Assembly: GCF_905220415.1 (NCBI RefSeq)
Contig: NC_059565.1
Span: 1,123,501 to 1,187,500, forward strand
Length of the DNA: 64,000 nucleotides
From: Colias croceus
Lineage: Eukaryota; Arthropoda; Insecta; Lepidoptera; Pieridae
Direction: 5' to 3'
Numbering within the stretch: position 1 is the stretch's first letter; each line of letters starts with the position of its first letter. The notes under the pieces are model-generated. The model was not told where the DNA came from. It saw only the letters and a program-made list of their open reading frames with translations, and made no database searches. A program made the position numbers and the translations under genes. This document shows, one piece after another, positions 36,201 to 46,034 of this stretch.

Positions 36201-38728
36201 CATTTCTCGCCTTACCAAAGAATATAATAATATAGTTTCTGGCAATAATAAGACTATTGACATTTTCTCAAATACTGTACATAAATTTAAAAAGGAATTG
36301 CTCTCGATTGAACCTTTGCCAAAACCCAGTTGATCAAATGTAGTTTTCTTTTAACATTAATTTGATTATTTTGCCGTCAAAATTGGATTTATGTTTTATG
36401 TATTATGTATATGTGTATTTTTTGCCTAATCTGCAGTTAGCTGCAGACTGTGTGTCTTAGATTTGGATTTAATGTTGTATTTGTTAGTGGTGGTTGCCTA
36501 TAATTGTGACAGCACTATGTCTACGATTGTAATTACTTTAATGCTTTTATCTCTGTATCAGTGTATGTCATGTTGGTGATCCTTAATGAAATAAATAAAT
36601 AAATAAATAAGTTGTATATTCTAGTATTTTTTTTCCATACGCCAAAGAAGTATAACTTCTAACGCGTGTACATAAGTACACACACTCTTTTTTTTGTGTA
36701 AATTAATTTGGCTTAGTACTAAAAGAATTGATAGAAATACTAAAAATTGTTCAATACCGTCTGCGTTTAGTTCTTTTTACCTCTATATAGATGGCGCTGC
36801 CAATGTAAGATCAGACATAGCACAGAGAAGAACAACATAGACTAGTCCGGTTTAAAAAATATAGATTATGTAATTGGTGAGGATGTAGCCTTATGGAAAA
36901 TTTATAATTTTTTTATCACAGTCAAATTTGTTTTTATTTACCGTTTCCTTAAAATTGATGAGATTATACTGTAAAAGAAATATAGAAAAACAAACATAAT
37001 ATATCTCACTCATTTTAATTTCCATCCTATAGTTTTGTATCACACAAGTATAGGATGGAACTATAACAAAAAAAAAAAACTTAATTTTTTGTTATTTTTA
37101 CTTCATATTTATCTACTACTAGCTTTTCGCCCGCGTAGTTCCCGTTCCCGTGGGATTTCCGGGATAACACCTATCCTATGTGTTAATCCAAGTTACCCTC
37201 TATATGTGTGCTAAATTTCATTATAATCGTTTCAGTAGTTTATGCGTGAAAACCATACATACATACATACAAACCTTTCCTCTTTATAATATTAGTATAG
37301 AAGTATAGATACCTATATCTTTTTGTATTTCCAGGTCTGTGTTCAAGCGATCCAGGCGGTCTTTCCGAACTGAAAACAGATAATAAAGACTATACAGTTG
37401 CGAGTGAAGCGTTGCTTGCTCACGCTCAACGGGATGCTAATACTAATGGTGGGATATAGTCATTAGCTTTAAATCTTTAAAAAATTATCACCTTCCTCGA
37501 GAACTAATGTGTCTATTAAAATTTTTAATCTATCGGTCTTACTAATTAAATGTTACCCATTCGCTATGCAATGGATTAGTGATTGCAATAACTTGTCTTG
37601 TTTTTATGGTTGACGTTTCATGTGAGCAAGAGCAGGACACAGCTATGGTAGAAAATGGTAGAAATTTATCCATTGTTTAACTTTTTATTAGTAAGGCCGT
37701 AAATTGATAAAAAGAAAGTTATAAAAGATCTAAGCATCCTATAGTCACAGAATACATAATAGTAGCTAAACGCTACAGAACGGACACTCTCCGCCTCCCG
37801 CCAAAATTAAACACTTACCTCACCCCGCACGATCAGACATAAAATGGTCCATATTTTTCTACAGGGACGATACGCAACGAAGATTGACAACATTAATCAA
37901 ATTGACTTAAAGTAATTTTATTATTTTGGATTTGTGATTATTGTTTTTCGTAAAAATGGTTAGATATTGTGCTGTTTACGGATGTATTTCATCAGAAAAA
38001 CGCGAATTTTTTTTTACGCTAGTCAAAAATGTGCCAACCATAAAGCGTTAACACACACATTTGCAGTCTCTACAGTGTGACTGTCAAAACGATAATTTTG
38101 TATGGAGTGTCCGGGGTGTGCTATAGTGTCGGACAGTGGGAAGCGAGTTTATACTAAACCAATTTTGATAAGTTTTGTACTAAATTGTATGTCAGAATTG
38201 CAAGCGCTCGTTGCATTTTAATAAAAATTTCAGACTTTTATAAAGAAAACCAAGTGGCTACTAATTTTCAACCGAAGAATTTTTCATTTTTTTTTTAAGC
38301 AAGATACTTAGTCAATTGTTAACGGGCGAGAAAACTGAAAACTAATAACAATGTGATTAAGTTTCATTTAAGTTATAAAATTTTTTATTTGTTAAGAAAT
38401 GTGACAAATCCTTACGAACACAGCCATACCGCCATAAGACGATATTATTGTACAAAGTAATCTCTACTCACCCGCAAATTTTTTACTTTTTTTTTTTGTC
38501 AAGGTGTACAAGTTTATAACACTATTGAATTAGAATAAGTATTATTGTAAAAATTCTTTGAAAATAAATGTCTTTAAACCTAAATCACAGAATACATAAT
38601 AGTTGCTAAACGCTACAGAACGGACACTATCCGCCTCCCGCCAAAATTAAACACTTACCTCACCCCGCACGATCATGCTATAAATAGATTAATCGAATTG
38701 ACTTAAAGTAATTTTATTATTTTGGATT

Positions 38729-38759
<31 letters not shown>

Positions 38760-40223
38760 CAATTTAATACACACAACAGGCCACGATTATCGTATTTCGT
38801 AGAAAATGGTTAGATATTGTGCTGTTTACGGATGTATTTCATCAGAAAAACGCGAATTTCTTTACGCTAGTCACAAATGTGACAACCATAAAGCGTTAAC
38901 ACACACATTTGCACTCTCTACAGTGTGACTGTCAAAACGATAATTTTGTATAAAGTGTTCGGGGTGTGCCTATAATAGTAGAGCCATTTTAATAGGCAAC
39001 ATTTGACAGTTCAACAAAATTCAACAACGTAACCTAGTAACGACGACATAGAATAACATGATATTTCTTTTTGTTAGAACTGCACATTTGCTTAACTTTT
39101 TTAAATTACGATTACATGTTTATAATAATAATCACCGATACAAGTAATTTTAGGATTTGATTTTACTGGTAAACCATTCTAAACATAATAAACAATTTCT
39201 GATTTAAAGAACTGACGTCGCTACAATTTTGTGTCTATAAACCTTTTTTCTTTTTAAATACCAGAGACGTTACTCTAAAAATCGAAATTTGACAAATGTT
39301 TCAAGTCCGTATCGATTAATTCACTTTAATCGATGTTTTTATGCAGGTTACCACCCTATGAAGATAAAATTGATAGACGTCAAATGTTGCCTATTAAATT
39401 GGCTCGACTATAAATATAATAAAACAACTCTACAATCCCCAGGCGTACAACAACAACAACAACAGAAGACACTCACAACGAACGGGCCCAAAAAGCGTAA
39501 ATCCGAAGAAAGGGAAAGGGACAGGAGTGACGTCAAAGAGGAAACCGTAGAAGAGGATGGATTGTACTATGGCGATTTGGAACCGGACCACGTGGAGTAT
39601 CAGGAGGTTGGTTTATATCCATACTAATATTATAAATGCGAAAGTAACTCTGTCTGTCTGTCTGTTACTCAATCAGGCCTAAACTACTGAACCAATTTGC
39701 ATGAAATTTGGTATAGAGATATTTTGATACCCGAGAAAGGGCATAGCCTACCTTTTATTGCGAAATATGTACCACGGGCGAAGCCGGGGTGGACCACTAG
39801 TATTTAAATATATTTAGGTAGGTAAATCAATTATAAGGATGTTATAAGGGCGGAATTGTGAGGTAGTGTGTCGAAATTGTGAGTGAGTTTTGAGTTGGAG
39901 CATCGAAATTGTGAGTTGGTGCGTCGATATTGGAGTTAGTTGATTAATGTATTATTTAGTTGAAATAAATTACTGTACTGATATATGTTTGATGTTTCCT
40001 TGCTTAAAATTATAAAGAATTAAAACTTAAAAATAATCGAAGTTGTGAGTTGATAAATATATAACTAGCTTACTATATAAAAAAAAATGCCCTCCTTCTG
40101 ATGTCAGTTAATAAGTAGTTATGATGATTTAAGTTGAAGTATTGTTTTATTTATACGAAAACGTTATATATTTACAGGAAGAGGAAACTAGTAAACCCGG
40201 CAGTAGTTTAGGACAGACATCTG
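30295..40223 (+). CDS. BTB-pipsqueak transcription factor: shared exons 1-6
   Basis: The six shared exons are 30295-30366, 31224-31396, 32176-32285, 37335-37448, 39443-39606 and 40178-40223. Their 679 nt encode 226 aa and end in phase 1. The N terminus MALPPQQFCVRWNSYHTNLQ (from residue 5), then FADVTLAC, HKLVLSACSAYLERLL, HPIVLMRDM, LVDFMYKGEVNV and LKSAEALQIRGL, spell a BTB/POZ domain of the insect TTK/bric-a-brac type (about residues 15-118), which in this family mediates dimerisation and nuclear cofactor binding. The rest is a low-complexity linker with a Q5 run and acidic/basic stretches (exon 5). The start is the first ATG, 30,295; a second ATG follows at codon 5. Exon 5 uses a weak donor (GAG then GTTGGT) with a Helitron copy 11 bp away. 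The phase-1 end fits three downstream modules. Orthology within the BTB-psq family (bric-a-brac, psq, lola-like and others) was not settled, so no symbol is given. Confidence 0.9.
30745..30921 (-). mobile_element. Helitron-like copy (BTB intron 1)
   Basis: Starts ACTAGCTGCTCCGCGCGTTT and ends ATATTAGTATAGA. Confidence 0.7.
30959..31169. mobile_element. Repeat/MITE with ACGTGACAACGTCTTA ends (BTB intron 1)
   Basis: ACGTGACAACGTCTTA near 31,004 is inverted at TAAGACGTTGTCACGT (31,153-31,168). The whole segment, including AGTCGGTTTACTGACGATAG to its left, recurs inverted at 44,604-44,812. It ends about 55 bp before exon 2. Confidence 0.7.
31782..31862. mobile_element. MITE fragment, GAAGTGAAACTTC family
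   Basis: It has the right-end signature CTAAAGAAGTTTCACTTCAA preceded by a diverged body. The left end was not found. Confidence 0.45.
32461..33369 (+). CDS. LINE ORF1 protein with FP25K-like C-terminal domain
   Basis: The frame is open from the element's 5' edge (and into the MITE upstream) to TAA at 33,367-33,369. No ATG exists before 32,587 (codon for the M in PPSMEKK), consistent with loss of the true start by truncation. Visible parts are a Lys-rich start, a Ser/Thr-rich segment, a long coiled coil (about 32,620-32,890, with heptad-like LNTLHNLTTENETLRDTIQN), and a C-terminal domain with RPRSILVKL, PIFVIEHLSPENK and YRYTWVRGGKIFLRK. That last pattern resembles the baculovirus FP25K family domain known in lepidopteran LINE ORF1 proteins. 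Role in the family: RNA-binding, trimer-forming chaperone of the retroelement particle. No zinc knuckle was seen. Confidence 0.85.
   Translation, partial: NQKKKKKVEGVLKTHTSDNLTTCSNRLLDTISEASSTETPPSMEKKSSSMFPEEMLRNLIREELSTVLKHFVDENINKQLNIIKRELEEFKSSLSFINLQYEEIKSDYQTKLNTLHNLTTENETLRDTIQNMTSRLNQVEQLSRSSNLEIQCVPEHKNENILTMVTQLSKVVKCPIVENDIHYCARISKINKDSARPRSILVKLNSPRTRDSLLAAVIKYNKNNKTKLQSSDIGIGGDKDTPIFVIEHLSPENKLLHAAARLRAKQLNYRYTWVRGGKIFLRKEPFSECILVKNTNTLKALS
33421..36333 (+). CDS. LINE ORF2: endonuclease-reverse transcriptase
   Basis: The frame is open from just after a TAA at 33,418-33,420 to TGA at 36,331-36,333, 970 codons. No ATG occurs before the endonuclease begins (YYQNVRGLNTITND at 33,448 onward), so translation would need reinitiation or a lost start; the start given is the frame opening. 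The AP endonuclease region includes VICFSETWL, VYLPPP and VGDFN. The reverse transcriptase includes NNYRPISILS, FQHGFTKNRSTSTN, YTDFCKAFDKVDH, SGVPQGSHLGPILF and the catalytic FADD box (LFADDLKI). A C-terminal segment with SKLEYCSVIWNP and RIQKRFL is typical of this group. It follows ORF1 by about 50 bp. No frameshift or stop was found, so it may be catalytically competent. Confidence 0.95.
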   Translation, partial: FDSKRNLNVYYQNVRGLNTITNDVYLNIVSCDHDVICFSETWLSGSVFSEEIFDSRYNVYRRDRESSGFHNTKSGGGVLVAVSKRFHSRRIPEMESDCEDIWVSIDTHSRNGTHQEIFICCVYLPPPIQSHILTNFVNNVNRLMETPIKTVIVGDFNLSNIVWPNQNSYNTAAASYRNGNSHVNILMDFIALNGFSQYNNIVNNRGRILDLILSNLNISNVEVSDVILSILDPMHPPLIFAVSQLDLKYISRNKDERFNFFKAQYDLIAEELSTIEWDNEFKTCFDVNEVVTTFYGILRKTIVKFVPKVKSHNNKYPVWYTKSLIRLLRQKYKYRIRVKKFNNPLDLITYETLKKDCTKLISSCYSTYLSNLESSIKSNPKLLWSYVKNKRSNSGTYPTPMKLGNSSATDGTQICNMFADYFSSVYETSSQHNGDMNSMTHNATSYLQSLTINQDLVFKALKRLDQKKGAGSDAIPHVFAKKCAKELCYPLTVIYNLSLKQSIFPSAWKESIIVPIPKTGDANLINNYRPISILSVFGKVFESLICPIITSHIKQSVSRFQHGFTKNRSTSTNLLLYLECLVEAVEAHTCVDVIYTDFCKAFDKVDHNILIQKLHNIGIGGGLLGWFSSYLLGRYSRVVVNGFASEPFPTKSGVPQGSHLGPILFNIFINDLPLNLKYSKIFLFADDLKILRTIKSTTDSTLLQKDINSLAEWCNINKMKLNSEKCYHIRFSRHRSRGIIAPSYQINNHILATVDKIKDLGVYFDAKLNFHAHFNNIINNGFKMLGFLLRTCKNFRNPLTKITLFNALVRSKLEYCSVIWNPKYKIHINNIERIQKRFLWHLAYSCNVAKKIRSYSERLDYFKIRTLYQRRKVLDQVFLHKLVNGSIDCASLVSQLNFKVPVRLPRNSNNMPFHTKFHNSNLGHYSGISRLTKEYNNIVSGNNKTIDIFSNTVHKFKKELLSIEPLPKPS
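37118..37301 (-). mobile_element. Helitron-like copy next to BTB exon 4
   Basis: Starts ACTAGCTTTTCGCCCGCGTA and ends TATTAGTATAGA, with a (CATA)n run inside. It ends 33 bp before exon 4. Confidence 0.75.
37534..37699. mobile_element. 166-bp MITE, CGGTCTTACTAAT ends (BTB intron 4)
   Basis: The left end CGGTCTTACTAATTAAA is inverted at TTTTTATTAGTAAGGCCG. It is the same length as, and nearly identical to, 43,206-43,371. Confidence 0.75.
37746..38126 (+). repeat. Repeat with THAP-like start, copy 1
   Basis: About 380 bp starting CACAGAATACATAATAGTAG is repeated at 38,586. Inside, an ATG at 37,956 opens MVRYCAVYGCISSEKREF, resembling the first Cys pair of a THAP zinc finger, and stops at 38,051. 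This copy has an expanded T-run that shifts the frame relative to copy 2. Confidence 0.5.
38586..38975 (+). repeat. Repeat with THAP-like start, copy 2
   Basis: Direct repeat of 37,746-38,126. It carries an extra (TTTA)n-containing insertion of about 50 bp upstream of the ATG at 38,806. The open frame (40 codons, 38,806-38,928) begins with the same MVRYCAVYGC. Too short for a complete C2CH THAP domain, so it is a fragment. Confidence 0.5.
38976..39410. mobile_element. 435-bp TIR element next to BTB exon 5
   Basis: TIRs of about 34 bp (TAGTAGAGCCATTTTAATAG; the inverse has AAATTGGCTCGACTA) are flanked by TAA on both sides. It ends 32 bp before exon 5, so the acceptor region of that exon abuts the element. 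No coding capacity. Confidence 0.75.
39618..39801 (+). mobile_element. Helitron-like copy 11 bp after the BTB exon 5 donor
   Basis: TCCATACTAATATTATAAAT at the 5' end; GGGGTGGACCACTAGT at the 3' end. If intron 5 is retained, the first in-frame stop lies inside this element (TAA at 39,625-39,627). Confidence 0.8.
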
Positions 40224-40725
40224 GTAAGTTTTTTAAAGATATATTTTTTTTTATAAAATATTTGTTTTTTTTCTTTGATTACAATGTTTATTTGCAATGT
40301 GACTTCATTCGTCACTTGCGTTTTTGTTTTGTTTAAAAAAATATTGTTTTTTTTATTAATTTTTCTTTGTTAATAATCTCGCGGTTATTCGATTTATTAT
40401 TATATTGTGTGTGATTAAAAAAATCGTGAAATAATACGTGAGTGAAGATCATATTGTGAATTGCATTGACCATTTAATGACAGTCTGTAAGGTAGGCCAT
40501 TTTTTAGTACTACAACACTTTTGAATTTAGTAGTTTTTGGTAGAAATGTGAACCATGAATGCGTTCGATGTTTGAAAATGTCGCGATTTTTTTTTTGTAT
40601 TTTTTTTACATTGATTTTATTTTATTTATTTATATCTTACAGACATGTCATTTGTCATTGCTGCATTCATGGTTCATGTGAATATTAAATTGGGTTTTAA
40701 TGTTTGTCTATCTGTCTGTTTGCAG

Positions 40726-42572
40726 CTCAGAAACCGTATATACGAGTCAAACCAGAGAGCGAACTGTTCTTTCAAACAAAACTGCAGAATCTAGCTAATT
40801 CGGAATATATAAATAGATTGTCCAAAATGAACGCGACGGAAATACAAAATGAATTCTCGAAATATGGCATGAATATGAACGAAGATTTTATACAAAAGTC
40901 CATAGAAAATGATTATTATAAATCGTGGCTCGAACAAAACGGTGAATTGGAAGTTTCCCTCCTAAAAGCTAATCAGACGAAGAAAAAAGAGACAAAAAAC
41001 TCGAAATCCGAAGTCGAACTGATACGCAAGGAGGTTGCCACTAAGGAAATTTTCCCGAAAATCGGGGAGAAAGCGATACGGAGGCGGGGTAGACCGCCGA
41101 TTTTCAAGGATAAAAATGTGGATATAGGTGATACGGTGTTGAAAGCGGATTTGGATCAGTTTTTGGAGGGAAAGGAAGTGAGTTCGTCCGGTTTGTCGAG
41201 GAAGGATTTGGAAAGGGTCATGATGGGGAAATTTAACCCGAATCGACGTTATTCGAACGAGGCTATGTGGGCAGCTCTGATGGATGTCAAGAAGGGAGGC
41301 AGTATTTATAGGTGAGTTTTTATTTTAATTTGAAACGTTATAAAAATAAGCTAATTTGCATCTTATAATTGACTAGCTGTGCTCCGCGGTTTTACCCGCA
41401 GTGCTCCACTCCTGTTGGTCGTAGCGTGATGATATTATAGCCTATAGCCTTCCTCGATAAATGGGCTATCAAACACTGAAATAAATTTTCAAATCTGACC
41501 AGTAGTTCCCGAGATTAGCGCGTTCAAACAAACAAACAAACTCTTCAGCTTTATAATATTAGAATAGATTTGGACACTATGGTATTTTTCTTAATGTGCG
41601 TAAAGATGAAATACACTTTTAAAACTTGTTTGATTTCGTAAAATAATAAGATCGGTCGATGTATTATTTATAATACTAGCGGTCCGCCCCGGCTTCGCCC
41701 GTGGTACATATTAACGTTTTCTCTACATAAGAACCATCCTCGTACTTCAAGGAATATAATAAAAAAAGAATTATCGAAATCGGTTCAGCCGTTCTCGAGT
41801 TATGGAATTACAACGAAAAGTGGCATTGATTTTTATATATTAGATATGTAGTTTAGGAGTGATTTCAGTAGTGCTCCAGGGTTCGATATCCTGTTAAATT
41901 TGTATGCAGATATTTCTTGAATAAGATAAAAACATTAGAAATTTTTTCCACATTATAATAATTATTTAATTGTTCACTTCTTGTCCATGTTAATAACTCA
42001 ATGTTTCATATAAATATAATCTGTATTATCATATAACTAGCTTACCGCCCGCGGCTTCGCCCGCTTTGTCTAAAACCTAATAAATTATATAATAAAACCT
42101 ACCTCTTGAATCACTCTATCTATTAAAAAAACCGCATCAAAATCCGTTGCGTAGTTTTAAAGATTTAAACATACAAAAGGACATAGGGACGGAGAAAGTG
42201 ACTTTGTTTTATACTATGTAGTGATAAATATAATAGTTTATTTTATAATTTTTTACTTCCAGAGCGGCCCAAACGCACAAAGTACCCCGTAAATCCCTTC
42301 GTAACTGGATGAAGCGATGCCACATCAAATCCTCCTTCCCGATGCCGCAACAATTAAAACAATTCGTGGAAAACAGCAAAAAACAACGTGAATTCAAAAC
42401 TGACAATCCGGAAACGCAAAATTACGAAAAGAGCGAACCGGAAGCGAGCTATGACGCGGAAATGGATTTTGGAAAGCATTTCCTGTCGTTCACGCAAGTG
42501 TCGAGTGAAGATGAGGGGAGAAATGGAACGCAGAAGGGCAACACTGCGCTCGATATGTCAATGCACGAGTGA
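40726..42572 (+). CDS. BTB gene, 3' module A: AT-hook + pipsqueak HTH
   Basis: Exons are 40726-41311 and 42263-42572. Joined to the shared exons (phase 1) they give a 524-aa isoform. Exon 1 holds a charged, helical region, a short AT-hook (RRRGRPP, residue ~345) and the first half of a pipsqueak helix-turn-helix (RRYSNEAMWAALMDVKKGGS, then IYR). The second exon completes it with AAQTHKVPRKSLRNWM. An acidic tail ends SMHE and stop. The phase-2 intron cuts the HTH between its helices. In this family psq motifs bind DNA (GAGA-like or AT-rich sites). AATAAA at 42,783-42,788 may end the transcript. Splice edges TTTGCAG, AG/GTGAG and CTTCCAG are good. Confidence 0.88.
41372..41568 (-). mobile_element. 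Helitron-like copy (module A intron)
   Basis: Starts ACTAGCTGTGCTCCGCGGTT and ends ATATTAGAATAGA. Confidence 0.7.
41675..41844 (-). mobile_element. Helitron-like copy, GGTCCGCCCC subfamily (module A intron)
   Basis: Starts ACTAGCGGTCCGCCCCGGCT. It has the same body as 18,715-18,890. Confidence 0.7.
42036..42227 (-). mobile_element. Helitron-like copy (module A intron)
   Basis: Starts ACTAGCTTACCGCCCGCGGC and ends TACTATGTAGTGATAAA. It ends 35 bp before the last module A exon. Confidence 0.75.
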
Positions 42573-43205
42573 TAGTGTTGCCGTGTGAATTGATTTTTTG
42601 GGAAAAAATGCAGTTTTTTAAACAATTTGGATACTAAATATTGTTATGTAGGTTTGTTGATGATTAATCTGTTTAGCAAGAAAAAATACAATTATTTTAA
42701 CTGATTTTTAAAACGTTGTGTTATAGCTTAACTGTCAGTTAAAAATACAGATAAAGCATGAAAATATGGTCAAAAAGTTTTAAATAAACTATTAAATATG
42801 AAACTGAACCATAATCTTTCAAAAATCAACTTACATTTATCGTCTTTCTATGAAAAATAGCATCAAAAATGATGTATGCTATTTTATGGTTCTTAACTCT
42901 TGAGTATTATATATTTATGTATCTGCATAATAGATATGTCGATTGAAACAAATACAGTTTCCAATTATCGCGAAATTATAGAAAGTAATGCAATATTATT
43001 GAAGAGAAAATTATTATTTCATTAATATGTAAAAACAATAATTTTTCCTTATTCTTCTTGTTGACAAACTTCTTTAAAACCAAGATATAGTAGCAATTCC
43101 TAATTACTACATATTTTAAACATATTTGAAAAAAAAATTATTTTAGCTACCTTCTTCTTCTTCTTCTTCTTCTTCTAATAACTATGTCAGTACTTAAAAC
43201 ACCTT
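42573..43205. other. Module A 3' UTR / intron, no other gene
   Basis: AT-rich, with a possible poly(A) signal at 42,783-42,788 and a (TTC)n microsatellite at about 43,150-43,176. No coding frame. Confidence 0.5.
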
Positions 43206-43371
43206 CGGCCTTACTAATAAAATGTTACCCATTCGCTATGCAATGGGTTAGTAATTGCAATAACCTGTCTTGTTTTTGTGATTGACGTTTCATGTGAACA
43301 AGATCGGGACAGAGCTATAGTAGAAAATGGTAGAAATTTATCCATTGTTTAACTTTTTATTAGTAAGACCG
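43206..43371. mobile_element. 166-bp MITE, CGGCCTTACTAATAAAA ends
   Basis: Near-identical to 37,534-37,699. CTT lies on both sides, a likely 3-bp target duplication. Confidence 0.75.
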
Positions 43372-43802
43372 CTTGTTTATAAACATTAAAACTTATAAAT
43401 GTTTCTACTAGTCAAAGAATTTAACAAACATTTTATTTCATATACATTATAGAATAGTTATTTCTTCTCTAAAATTATTTTTCACTTACATAAAACTTAC
43501 TAGACTTAAATTTCGCGATTTTTGGAAATTGTCCCTAAAAAAAGTGTTGCCAACAATTTTCCCCATATTTTGCCAAATATTATTTTACCATGGCAATTTA
43601 TGAGGTACACTTAACTATATGTTATCTTCGTCCAAAGAACTGCCTTATTATGTGGTATAAAGCCAAAAAGTTTTATTTATTTAAAAGAAAAAAAGGAAAG
43701 AAAATATCTTTCTTTTTATTTGAGAAATCTAATACCAAAGTGTGTCATCTTATAATAAACGCTATGAGCTAAGTTTTAAGGTCGCTTATTGAATGATTAT
43801 GG

Positions 43803-44035
43803 GTGTAGCTAGGTTTAGTGCCTTTTTGCCCGCGGCTTCGCCCTCGTTTCATAGAAAAATTGTTTAGTTCAATTCGTGGGATTTCCGGGATAAAACCTAT
43901 CTTATATTTTAATCCAATTTACCCTCTATGTGTGCTTAATTTCATTGTAATCGGTTCAGTAGTATTTGCGTGAAAGAGTGACAAAAACACACATACACAT
44001 CCTCACAAACTTTCGCATTTATAATATTAGTAGGA
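43803..44035 (-). mobile_element. Helitron-like copy, decayed
   Basis: GCCCGCGGCTTCGCCCTCGT near the left edge and TATAATATTAGTAGGA at the right; the 3' CTAGT is degenerate. Confidence 0.7.
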
Positions 44036-44603
44036 TAGTAGATTTATATGCGTATTTGTTGAAGTTTCCGTTGAAAAATTACGAAGGAGAATAAATATGT
44101 AGTATTTTCTGTAAAAAATTAAGAACTGTAAATTCTATAGCTGATGATTTATATTTTAATTACTCGATTTTCTTTTGATAATTTCTACTAACTTCATTGG
44201 TAGAAACATATTTCCCTCTTCACAATGAACAGCGATTAGATATTTTAAAGCACGATTTTTGAAACATTTTTACCATTCATTTTGCTTAATATAAACTTTT
44301 CATATTAGATTTGCCTTTTCTACCGACTTCAAAAAAGTTAAAAAGATTAGTACTATATTGTAGAAAATACTTATTATTTTATATCTAGCTACACTCATAA
44401 TCTAATCATATATTTAATAATTTTTATGAAAATTATACGATCTAGCGAACTCGCAATTTGACTGCCAAAGATGAATATTTATTTACATTAATTTGAGAGT
44501 TATATTTATTTTAAACACGCAATATTCTCCAAAGAGTTTTATTTGTTTTTATTTTTTGTTGTACTGGATAGTAGTAAATGGTAGAAATATTATCTTCAAT
44601 TTT

Positions 44604-44812
44604 GTCGTGTCAACGTCTTATAATTCGATAGAGCCGGCTGCACGCACGAAAAAACATGACTAATGCGGCGTTACCTCGCTCTGAGGCGTTCCGTAAGGCT
44701 TGAAGTGCGAGCGAGAGCGCGGAACGAGAGACAAAGAAGCACAATCGACCTTAAGACGTTGTCACGTTCAATTATCGTCAGTAAACCGACTTTACAGACA
44801 TCCAATTTTTAT
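44604..44812. mobile_element. Inverse copy of the ACGTGACAACGTCTTA repeat
   Basis: Inverse of 30,959-31,169 over its full length, from GTGTCAACGTCTTATAATTC to ACCGACTTTACAGACATCCA. Confidence 0.7.
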
Positions 44813-45592
44813 GTTTGCCTGATTCTTATTACTTTATAAGTTTCAAAAAGTCGTTTGGTGGATTATAATCACATAATATTTGTAATTATATGAAGTATAG
44901 TGCTTACTGTCATAATTTTATTTTTAAATCTACGTGATCGGAAGATTTACATCAAAAAGAGATCAGATTTTCTATGAAAAATAGAAAAATAAAAATACAT
45001 TTTATTATTTACTTTTTAATATCTAAGTTTTACGTGTGAAATGAAAAAACAGGCGAAATATATAAAATATTACTCTATCCAATATACATGCTTCTTCGTG
45101 CAATACCATAGCTTGATAATTATTGCCAGGTGAAAAAAAAAACTACCATTTTGGTAGTTTCGGCATTTTTACGTTGTCGTTATTTAATCGTAGTTATCGC
45201 TTATATAATAATGTTAATTAAAATTAGGTAAATGTGAATTATAATATTGGCCTTGAAACGCGTGCTTGTTGGGACTGTGTCCGTCGAAATAAAAAGACTT
45301 AAATTCTTAGTATGTTAATAATTATTGTAGTTTTTATTAATTATTAATTGAAACAGCGGTCTGCGTTAAAAGGAACGTTGGAACATTAATAGACAGTTTC
45401 ACGTTTTCTGAATTTCATAAATGAACGATTTTATCTATTCTTTAAAAAAAAAGCTTAAGCATTTGAATGCTCTTAAAGCATTTGAATGCTTTACAAACTC
45501 GAAATATCAACTTCTGGATATGTATTGTAGTTTATCTGTCAGTTAAAATGACAAATCATGTACGAAAATGTGAATCAGAAAGTGTAGACTAT

Positions 45593-45740
45593 AAACTCAA
45601 ACTCAAACATTTATTTATTCAATTAGACTTCTTCTAGAAGCACTTTCGAATCGTCATTATATATTTTTAACATTTACCACCGATTCGGAAAACAGTATCT
45701 ATGGAGAAGAACCGGCAAGGAACTCCATAGTTGCTCTTTG
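45593..45740 (-). repeat. Interspersed repeat, third copy
   Basis: Matches 10,300-10,442 in the same orientation (ACTCAAACATTTATTTATTC ... GAACTCCATAGTTGCTCTTT). Confidence 0.6.
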
Positions 45741-46034
45741 CTATCAATGACTTTATCAGCAAGTTGTGAAACTTGCTCTTAATGTTTATATTTTCTTGTT
45801 TTACGTATGGCCGTTGAAACAGAGTGGCTTATAAATTATTTAATTTAATATTGTACTTAATTAGGTGTTAGTAATTAGTTAAGACGGTTTAGTTTAGGGT
45901 TTCTCTGTTGTCTATGTGTAATTAAACAGTTGCCTTATAACTCGTTAACTTGTGACTGTAAATTACACTTAGATAAAATACAGAAACTAGATATGAAAGG
46001 CCTTGAAATCAACGACTACTAATATATAATAGGT

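Larger units (their letters stand above)
32461..36608 (+). mobile_element. APE-RT non-LTR retrotransposon (LINE), 4.15 kb, in BTB intron 3
   Basis: It holds two long open frames in sense with the host gene, and the tail is (AAAT)n: ATGAAATAAATAAATAAATA. Comparison with the uninterrupted MITE copy fixes the insertion point; AAGT is present on both sides (32,457-32,460 and 36,609-36,612). There is no 5' UTR: the element starts inside ORF1, so it is slightly 5' truncated. Protein motifs place it in the jockey/CR1-like group; the exact clade is unresolved. Both frames are free of stops, so the insertion is probably young. Confidence 0.92.
32325..36661. mobile_element. GAAGTTATACTTC MITE, split by a LINE (BTB intron 3)
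   Basis: The left part 32,325-32,460 and right part 36,609-36,661 together reproduce, in inverse orientation, the unbroken element at about 50,593-50,806. The ends carry GAAGTTATACTTCTTTTGGC and GCCAAAGAAGTATAACTTC. The segment that follows (ACGCGTGTACATAAGTACAC) is also shared by both copies. Confidence 0.8.

Noticed and set aside
37335..37460. Short BTB-only isoform ending just after exon 4 (NGGI stop)
   Set aside because: Reading through the donor does give a stop at 37,458-37,460, but the next exon joins in phase and no poly(A) signal was noted close by, so splicing is the simpler reading.
39289..39627. 112-aa frame as a gene with its own ATG
   Set aside because: Its first part is the 435-bp TIR element and its last six residues are intron and Helitron; only 39,443-39,606 is exon 5.
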